Positions 58,767-64,000 of a DNA stretch of 64,000 nucleotides are shown here, one piece after another. Below the pieces are notes generated by a model. It was not told the DNA's origin. It ran no database searches and saw only the letters and a list, made by a program, of their open reading frames with translations. This DNA comes from a bacterium. GTDB lineage: Bacteria > Armatimonadota > UBA5829. The stretch is from positions 310,001 to 374,000 of the forward strand of contig JAJFVF010000002.1 of NCBI GenBank assembly GCA_021371935.1, written 5' to 3'. The first letter of the stretch is position 1, and every line of letters starts with the position of its first letter. The position numbers and the translations under genes are program-made.

Positions 58767-59441
58767 ATGAGAACATTAGGTTTAGTGCTTGCAATGGTGG
58801 TGGTTTTGGCAGGTGCAGTGATGGCTGAGACAGCGACATACGATGTTTACGTGGACTGGAACTGTATCAGTGCTCCACTCGTTCCACTGAATTCCGATCC
58901 TCTGGATGTGTTCACTGGCATCAATATTGTTAACAACCTTAGCAGGTTTGATGCAGCAAGTCAGACTTCTATTGGTTATGATGACCTTGACCCTGATGCC
59001 TTTGCTGGTGTTTTGTTAGGTGATGGTTATTGGTTGCTATCCGATGGCAGCTACACTGTAAGTTATGATGGTCTTGCTGATGGAGTTCCTTCCGCAGGGG
59101 TAAAGACGGATATGTGGATATCTCTGCCTGGAGATCAGTTGGACGGCTTGGACAACGGCGGCTGGCATCTTATCGGCACTCCATTCAACACCAGTGTTCC
59201 TGTTACTGTCAGCAGTATGGGTGACAATTTCAAACTGACGGATGGCGTACAGCTGCTTTCTTGGGCTGATGCCGCTGCAGCAGGGTGGTGTGAAGGCTCA
59301 ATGACTGGATTTGATGCAGTATATCAGACTAGTTTCAGTATGGGTTATGATCTTTGTGACAGTGAGGAAATGGCGCCAGGCTATGGCTACTATTTCTTAA
59401 CTTTCAAGGACAACCTTGCCCTGATCATTCCGGGCAGCTAG
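58767..59441 (+). CDS. Secreted protein of unknown function
   Basis: A 224-residue protein starting at 58767 behind a perfect AAAGGAGGT. The longer in-frame opening to 58626 would begin inside the promoter and is rejected. It has a signal peptide (MRTLGLVLAMVVVLAGAVMA). The mature part has repeated aromatic patterns (YVDWNCISAPLVPLNSDP, DGYWLLSDGSYTVSYDG, GGWHLIGTPFN, PGYGYYFLTFKD) as in beta-rich surface proteins. There is no PEP-CTERM tail, and its last residues are IIPGS. It has its own promoter and terminator. Related gene families may carry S-layer or adhesin-like functions, but I do not recognise one. Confidence 0.75.
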   Translation: MRTLGLVLAMVVVLAGAVMAETATYDVYVDWNCISAPLVPLNSDPLDVFTGINIVNNLSRFDAASQTSIGYDDLDPDAFAGVLLGDGYWLLSDGSYTVSYDGLADGVPSAGVKTDMWISLPGDQLDGLDNGGWHLIGTPFNTSVPVTVSSMGDNFKLTDGVQLLSWADAAAAGWCEGSMTGFDAVYQTSFSMGYDLCDSEEMAPGYGYYFLTFKDNLALIIPGS

Positions 59442-59457
59442 TTCCAAGTTAGGTGGG

Positions 59458-59475
59458 TCGGTCAACACCGACCAA
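59458..59475 (+). repeat. Short hairpin behind the secreted-protein gene
   Basis: GGTCGGT (59458-59464) pairs with ACCGACC (59469-59475) around CAAC. It lies 16 bp after the stop, before the main terminator at 59537. Confidence 0.55.
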
Positions 59476-59536
59476 TGTATTAAGTTAGTAATTTAATCCG
59501 GCCACTATGAATTTAAGGGGGACTTCCCCCATAGGG

Positions 59537-59576
59537 GTGGCTGCAGGGAGTAAAATCCAGGCAGCCACTCTTTTTT
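59537..59576 (+). terminator. Intrinsic terminator
   Basis: GTGGCTGC (59537-59544) pairs with GCAGCCAC (59561-59568), followed by TCTTTTTT. It ends the transcript of the secreted-protein gene. The rest of the gap to 59800 shows no gene. Confidence 0.85.
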
Positions 59577-59799
59577 ATTGCCTGCATGAGTTTTAACATC
59601 ATATATGTTGGGAAAACAATCACTGTGATTATATGCTCACATAGAGCAAGCTATTGTTACACGATGGGCGACCAATGACTGTCATTCCGAGTCTAGTCTG
59701 AATAATTCACGGTAAACGTCTAAAAACTCGCCTGCTGCACTTGCCAAAGGACTATTTTTGAGGTATAAAACAATTAGGTGTAAAAATCGAGGTGACCTG

Positions 59800-60264
59800 A
59801 TGAAGCTGTTCACATTGATTATATCTGTTTGCATGGTCGTTATTCTTTCTGCCGTGCTATACGCTGAAGAAGTGCAGCCTATTGCAATAAACAATCGGGC
59901 AATTGGCGGGTCGGCTCTCAATGAATACACTCCTGGCGTTGAAAATGGAGCAGGTGCCAACAATATTGGACTCCTTATCAAGACCTGGGGTGCTGTAACC
60001 TGGGTTGATACTTCAAATGAGTTTTTCTATATTAATGATGGTACCGGCCTTAAAGATGGTTCGATGCATATCGAAAACGATGTCGAGAGTGACAATATCG
60101 GAGTGCGTGTAAGTTACAGCAATCTTGCAACAGGCAGCACGATAAATCCACCCGGCAAGGGGGATATTGTTGCTGTCACATGCATTTCCAGCACAGTTAT
60201 AATAAATGATACAGTGCAGCCAAATCTCAGACCAAGACAGCAATCTGATATTTCTTATTATTAG
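59800..60264 (+). CDS. Secreted OB-like single-domain protein
   Basis: A 154-residue protein from the ATG at 59800 (GAGGTGA upstream), with signal peptide MKLFTLIISVCMVVILSAVLYA. The mature part has an OB-like pattern: RAIGGSALN, LIKTWGAVTWVDTSNEFFYINDGTGLKDG, GVRVSYSNL and GKGDIVAVTCISS. The same pattern closes the next protein (IGGSACN, RLWGKVTD, CQVDDGTGLVD, GVRVKVIG, GDYLMATGVLS). Thus the two genes share a domain and may be related by duplication. Ligand and function are unknown. Confidence 0.75.
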   Translation: MKLFTLIISVCMVVILSAVLYAEEVQPIAINNRAIGGSALNEYTPGVENGAGANNIGLLIKTWGAVTWVDTSNEFFYINDGTGLKDGSMHIENDVESDNIGVRVSYSNLATGSTINPPGKGDIVAVTCISSTVIINDTVQPNLRPRQQSDISYY

Positions 60265-60338
60265 TATAATGTTTGGGTAGAGGCTTCCAACCTATTGATT
60301 CCAACTTCTAACTTTCAGGATGGGACTGGTGGCGAGCA

Positions 60339-62723
60339 ATGTCAATGACTAAAGTTTTTGTTATTAGCATTGTGTTGACGTTCGTCATCCTCACACCTGC
60401 TTCGTGCATAGACAATCCCATCACAAATCCCAGTTTTGAATCCGGCTTAACCGGGTGGACAGCTTATGCTGGAAGCACAAATGGTGCCTTGCCTACTACG
60501 GGATGTATAGGTAGTTCACCATGTGTGTTTGACATATTTGCATCAACGAGTGCGCCGGATGGCAGCAATGTTTGTGGTCTACAATCACTATATCCAACAG
60601 ACCCACCGAAAAATGGAGGTGTGTATCAAGTTTTCACGTGGGGCTATGGTTTTGCCGAGATTACAATAAGTGGCAGGGCATATTCAGAGGGCTATGACAC
60701 CTATTTAAACTGGGGACCTTTAGCCGACGGCTGCAGCGTAAGCGTAGGTCTTGCAGATTTTTCCACATCTGACAGAAATGATGCTTCACAGTGGTCATCT
60801 GTGTACTGGGGTGATTATGATCCATGGCAGACAGCCACGGTTTATCTATATGGCTCCGGCACATATACGCTGTTCATTGAGAATGCTCAACTTGAGGATA
60901 ATGCGACGGTATCATCTCTTTGGGACAATGTAAGCATAAAGACTTACATAAACATTACCAGTGGACCCACTGTAAATGTAGGTGATGATCCCAACAGGCC
61001 GGATACAACGGCTCGCATCGAATGGACCACCGATATACCGTCTAAATCCCGTGTGGACTATGGACTAGATACAAACTATGGTTCTTATGTGCAGGATGAC
61101 ACTCTGACTACTGATCATTCCCTTTTGCTGGAAAACCTCAATCCGTCGAGTCAATATCATTTCATAGCGACAAGTACTGCTCCCAATGCATATGATACAG
61201 ATTCCGGCGACTGCACGTTCGACTTGCCGATATGCTTTTCCAACATATCGGTTGCAACCGAAGGCCTTGATACGATAATAAAATGGAACACTGATGTTGC
61301 TTCTACATCTCAGGTCGAATACGGCAAAACAACAAGCTATGGCAGCACGAGCGACTTGGATACCGAGCTTACTACAGAACATGAAGTGCATCTGACTGGT
61401 CTGGATGAGAATAGTGATTATCATTTCCGAGTCTGGGCAAGCAGGTCTCTATATACGTCGGTTCATTCGGATGATCAGACATTCCACACATATCCTGACC
61501 CTGTGTCATCCCTCGAAAATTCGAGCTTTGAGAATGATTTGTCCCCATGGGTGTTGTATCAGTCTTCGATTACCGGCAGCACAGATATAGACGGTCGAAT
61601 TGGGCCATATCCTTCGTCTGGAACACAAACTTGGTCATCTGCACAAATTAAGGCATATGACGGCTCATACTTTATTGGTGCCCAAACGACGTCAGAGTAT
61701 AAAAATGGTGGCGTTTTCCAAAGGCTATATTGGTCTGCGGGCCAGTTATGTACACTGTGTGCACGTTTTGCCACACAAAACAACAGCGTCAGTTTCTACG
61801 ATACTGAGTTTCGACTGGGCATAGACCCGGATGGTGGGGTCGATCCTACAGACAGCGACATTGTCTGGTGGACGGGATTTTCACCAACAAACAACAATCA
61901 GTGGCATACAGGTGGAGTAACGGCAACAGCGGGCAGCGGTGGAATTGTGACTGTGTTTCTTGACGTTGTCAACAAATACTCGGAGGAGCATGTCGTGGCA
62001 CTTGATGATGCCACCTTTGGTGCGCCGGTTGCTATGAGTATAGGTAACCTAAAGGAGATGGCGACGTGTACGGGCGCAGAGATCCAAGATGCACTGGTTA
62101 CTGCTGAAGCACCATCGGTTTCGTATACAAGCACATCATATCCACGCAGATATATCCAGTGTGCTGATATCCCTGCAGGTATAGCCGTATTGTTTGACAC
62201 ATCCAGAGGCACACCGCCGAGTGTGGGGGATAAGGTAACCATTAAGGGTGCACCTGTGTATGCGTGGAAAGAAGCTACACTGTTTGCTTACGATTGGACA
62301 ACTACACAAGGACCGTTTACTCTGCCCGACCCGCTCGGAATGTCACAGAAGAGTATTGGAGGCAGTGCTTGCAATCAGATAGCGCTATATGCGTCGCAAT
62401 ATGTATGTAATGTGGGGTCTCGCGTAAGGTTATGGGGTAAAGTGACGGATTCCAATTATGATTACACTGAGGGAGCCCAGATATGCCAGGTAGATGATGG
62501 AACAGGCCTTGTCGATCCATATGGTGGCATCAAGGGAGTAAGGGTTAAGGTCATAGGTGGGGAAGAGGTCGCTACAGGCGATTACTTAATGGCTACGGGC
62601 GTTCTTTCTATAGAGCATATTGACCCATACTATCCGCATGGCAGTTCTACAGGTGAATATGATGTCTACAGGCTGATTACCAATTCTGCGAGCGATTGGA
62701 CCTGCATTCCAGCCGAGGAGTAA
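60339..62723 (+). CDS. Large secreted multidomain protein (CBM-like, FnIII, OB-like)
   Basis: A 794-residue secreted protein. After the signal peptide (about 1-24) come a carbohydrate-binding-like module (NPSFESGLTGWTAYAGS, about 28-200), two fibronectin III-like domains (about 205-295 and 296-386, RIEWTTDIPSKSRVDYG and IIKWNTDVASTSQVEYG), a second binding-like module (SSFENDLSPWVLYQSS, about 395-565), and two OB-like domains (about 570-660 and 668-794). There is no catalytic motif and no PEP-CTERM tail. It is likely a surface adhesin or glycan binder. It follows the small OB protein by 74 bp. Confidence 0.8.
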   Translation: MSMTKVFVISIVLTFVILTPASCIDNPITNPSFESGLTGWTAYAGSTNGALPTTGCIGSSPCVFDIFASTSAPDGSNVCGLQSLYPTDPPKNGGVYQVFTWGYGFAEITISGRAYSEGYDTYLNWGPLADGCSVSVGLADFSTSDRNDASQWSSVYWGDYDPWQTATVYLYGSGTYTLFIENAQLEDNATVSSLWDNVSIKTYINITSGPTVNVGDDPNRPDTTARIEWTTDIPSKSRVDYGLDTNYGSYVQDDTLTTDHSLLLENLNPSSQYHFIATSTAPNAYDTDSGDCTFDLPICFSNISVATEGLDTIIKWNTDVASTSQVEYGKTTSYGSTSDLDTELTTEHEVHLTGLDENSDYHFRVWASRSLYTSVHSDDQTFHTYPDPVSSLENSSFENDLSPWVLYQSSITGSTDIDGRIGPYPSSGTQTWSSAQIKAYDGSYFIGAQTTSEYKNGGVFQRLYWSAGQLCTLCARFATQNNSVSFYDTEFRLGIDPDGGVDPTDSDIVWWTGFSPTNNNQWHTGGVTATAGSGGIVTVFLDVVNKYSEEHVVALDDATFGAPVAMSIGNLKEMATCTGAEIQDALVTAEAPSVSYTSTSYPRRYIQCADIPAGIAVLFDTSRGTPPSVGDKVTIKGAPVYAWKEATLFAYDWTTTQGPFTLPDPLGMSQKSIGGSACNQIALYASQYVCNVGSRVRLWGKVTDSNYDYTEGAQICQVDDGTGLVDPYGGIKGVRVKVIGGEEVATGDYLMATGVLSIEHIDPYYPHGSSTGEYDVYRLITNSASDWTCIPAEE

Positions 62724-62749
62724 AATCATCATAATATAACATAGAAAAC

Positions 62750-62778
62750 AGCCCCGGTGACATTTTCATCGGGGCTGC
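62750..62778. terminator. Bidirectional terminator
   Basis: CAGCCCCG (62750-62757) pairs with CGGGGCTG (62771-62778), between the stops of the convergent genes at 62723 and 62804. Confidence 0.7.
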
Positions 62779-62803
62779 TATTTGCATTGCAGGTATCAGT
62801 GCC

Positions 62804-64000
62804 TTACTTGTTTAGTTTGGCTGTAGTATTCATCATTTTATCTAATGTGCTTTTGGGCAGGAGCCCGAGTTTAACTTTGAGGACATCGACTGCTTTTGAT
62901 AGCTGCACATCATATTTAGGATCGCTTGGATCATAGTCTTCTTTTTCTGCTTCTGGCAAACTCTTGAGCACAGTGTCGATATCTGGCTGTTCCACCACAA
63001 CATCAGGGGTGATGCCTTTCTTGTGGATATCGGTTCCATTTGGCGTCAGATATTTAGCTGTAGTGATTGCCACAGCGGAGCCGTCTTGCAGCGGCATAAT
63101 AGTCTGAACCCGCCCTTTACCGAATGTTGTCACTCCGACCAGTGTGCCTGCTTTATCGTCTTTTATTGCTCCCGATACAATTTCTGATGCGCTCGCGCTG
63201 CTACTATCTACCAGCACAACCAATGGATAGCGTTTATGGTTATGCTTATCCTCTTCTACGTATAACGGGTTGCGCTGTCCACCGCGTTCCTGGATTATCA
63301 CAACAGGACCGCTCTCGATAAACCGGCTGCCGATATCCACTGCGACCTGTAGGAGACCGCCGGGATTGCCCCTCAAATCGAGTATCAATCCTTTCAGATG
63401 CTTCTTTTCAAGCTCACCCATTGCTTTATCGAACTGCTCATCACTCTTTTCATTAAACTGATAGAGGCGGATATAACCTATGCCGCTTTTTTCATCGATC
63501 ATTCTCGAACGCACTTTCTGGAACTGGACTACCTGGCGAGTAATCACAATGTCCAGCATTTTTGCACGTCCTGGGCGTCTGATTGTGAGTTTGACTTTTG
63601 TGCCTGCCTTGCCCCGAATCAACTTAACCACATCTTCTATATCGATTCCCTTGATCGATTTTCCATCAACAGCATTGATTACATCGTTGCTCTTGACGCC
63701 AGCCCGCTGCGCGGGTGTATCAGGCAACGGTTCCTTGATATAGACCTCACCTTTTTTGTTTGTGTCCAATTGAGCGCCGATTCCGGTAAAAGTGCCCTCA
63801 TTTTCTTCACGCATACTTTTATATTCGTCCGGATCCATAAATCGCGTGAAAGGGTCGCCCAGCGCATGAAGTGTGCCTCTGATGGCGCTATAAGTAAGCT
63901 CTCTTTCGTCTACCTTATCGCCATAATAGTCGGCTTTCAAGCGCTCCATGACCGAAGAATATGTATCGATAAGAGGCAGTGTTATTTTATCTGATTTGTT
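62804..64000 (-). CDS. ctpA: S41-family C-terminal processing protease, 5' end outside window
   Basis: The frame stays open to the right edge, so the N-terminus (including any signal peptide) is missing; 398 residues remain. An N-terminal helical region is followed by a PDZ domain (GTFTGIGAQLDTNKKGEVYIKEPLPDTPAQRAG). The S41 protease core has Ser and Lys catalytic residues in DSSSASASEIVSGAI and TTFGKGRVQT. Such enzymes trim or degrade periplasmic proteins. It ends 81 bp from the convergent secreted-protein gene, with a terminator between. Confidence 0.93.
   Translation of the reverse strand, partial: NKSDKITLPLIDTYSSVMERLKADYYGDKVDERELTYSAIRGTLHALGDPFTRFMDPDEYKSMREENEGTFTGIGAQLDTNKKGEVYIKEPLPDTPAQRAGVKSNDVINAVDGKSIKGIDIEDVVKLIRGKAGTKVKLTIRRPGRAKMLDIVITRQVVQFQKVRSRMIDEKSGIGYIRLYQFNEKSDEQFDKAMGELEKKHLKGLILDLRGNPGGLLQVAVDIGSRFIESGPVVIIQERGGQRNPLYVEEDKHNHKRYPLVVLVDSSSASASEIVSGAIKDDKAGTLVGVTTFGKGRVQTIMPLQDGSAVAITTAKYLTPNGTDIHKKGITPDVVVEQPDIDTVLKSLPEAEKEDYDPSDPKYDVQLSKAVDVLKVKLGLLPKSTLDKMMNTTAKLNK

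Noticed and set aside
1-64000. tRNA or rRNA genes, CRISPR arrays, insertion sequences with transposase, prophage
   Set aside because: No T-loop/anticodon pattern, no regularly spaced repeats and no transposase or phage motifs were found on reading; absence was not tested by a program.

Overview
The window comes from a diderm, saprophytic-looking bacterium of roughly 50% GC. An outer membrane is implied by a secretin (PilQ), a porin-like barrel, a polysaccharide-export protein and lytic enzymes. A PEP-CTERM-type sorting tail, several glycoside-active enzymes, a sugar ABC transporter and a cyclic-di-AMP riboswitch together suggest an Armatimonadota-like lineage. That assignment is inference: no rRNA or universal marker gene lies here. 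I see no tRNA, rRNA, CRISPR array, phage or IS transposase. Many genes have clear housekeeping promoters (TTGACA-like, mostly 17 bp spacer, TATAAT-like).

Layout. 1-5.1 kb: housekeeping genes (murI 3' end, rph, rdgB, a methyltransferase/GNAT pair, HIT protein, family-4 UDG, a small Spy-like secreted protein). 5.1-8.8 kb: a strong promoter, a c-di-AMP (ydaO-type) riboswitch, an intrinsic terminator, then a YhaO/YhaN (Mre11-Rad50-like) gene pair. 8.8-13.6 kb: a GntR-controlled catabolic set (ceramidase-like hydrolase, DegT aminotransferase, zinc dehydrogenase) split by an array of seven hairpins. 13.6-18 kb: a zinc/manganese uptake operon (small Cys/His protein, porin, ZnuA-ZnuC-ZnuB). 18-25 kb: envelope genes (degenerate NlpC/P60 protein, seven-SLBB export protein, SLT transglycosylase, YdjM-, SanA- and PAP2-like proteins). 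25-29.4 kb: a sugar or sugar-alcohol operon (class II aldolase, duplicated 580-aa dehydrogenase, SrlD-like SDR, GH130). 29.5-34.6 kb: a triple PH-domain membrane protein, a LuxR-type regulator, argJ-argC, and a regulator with a LexA-like box.

34.7-49.2 kb is one long minus-strand block: pilM-N-O-P-Q-B-T-C (type IV pilus assembly), then a sigma factor fused to a degenerate GGDEF domain, a soluble GAF-PAS histidine kinase and a zinc-ribbon/TPR protein. 49.5-57 kb: ACT-domain malic enzyme, a GH2-like protein lacking its acid/base residue, a cytidylate-kinase-like protein, and a sugar ABC transporter. 57-62.8 kb: secreted proteins, one PEP-CTERM and two sharing an OB-like domain. The window ends inside a CtpA-type protease.

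Most notable: (1) the sigma-GGDEF fusion inside the pilus locus; (2) a c-di-AMP riboswitch plus terminator in front of a DNA-repair-type nuclease pair; (3) a 96-97 bp dispersed repeat with imperfect terminal inverted repeats, present twice (22.0 and 57.1 kb), each copy about 153 bp upstream of a minus-strand gene; (4) a seven-hairpin intergenic array; (5) several proteins with altered catalytic residues (NlpC/P60 Cys to Ser, GH2 acid/base Glu to Ala, GGDEF to GETSF).
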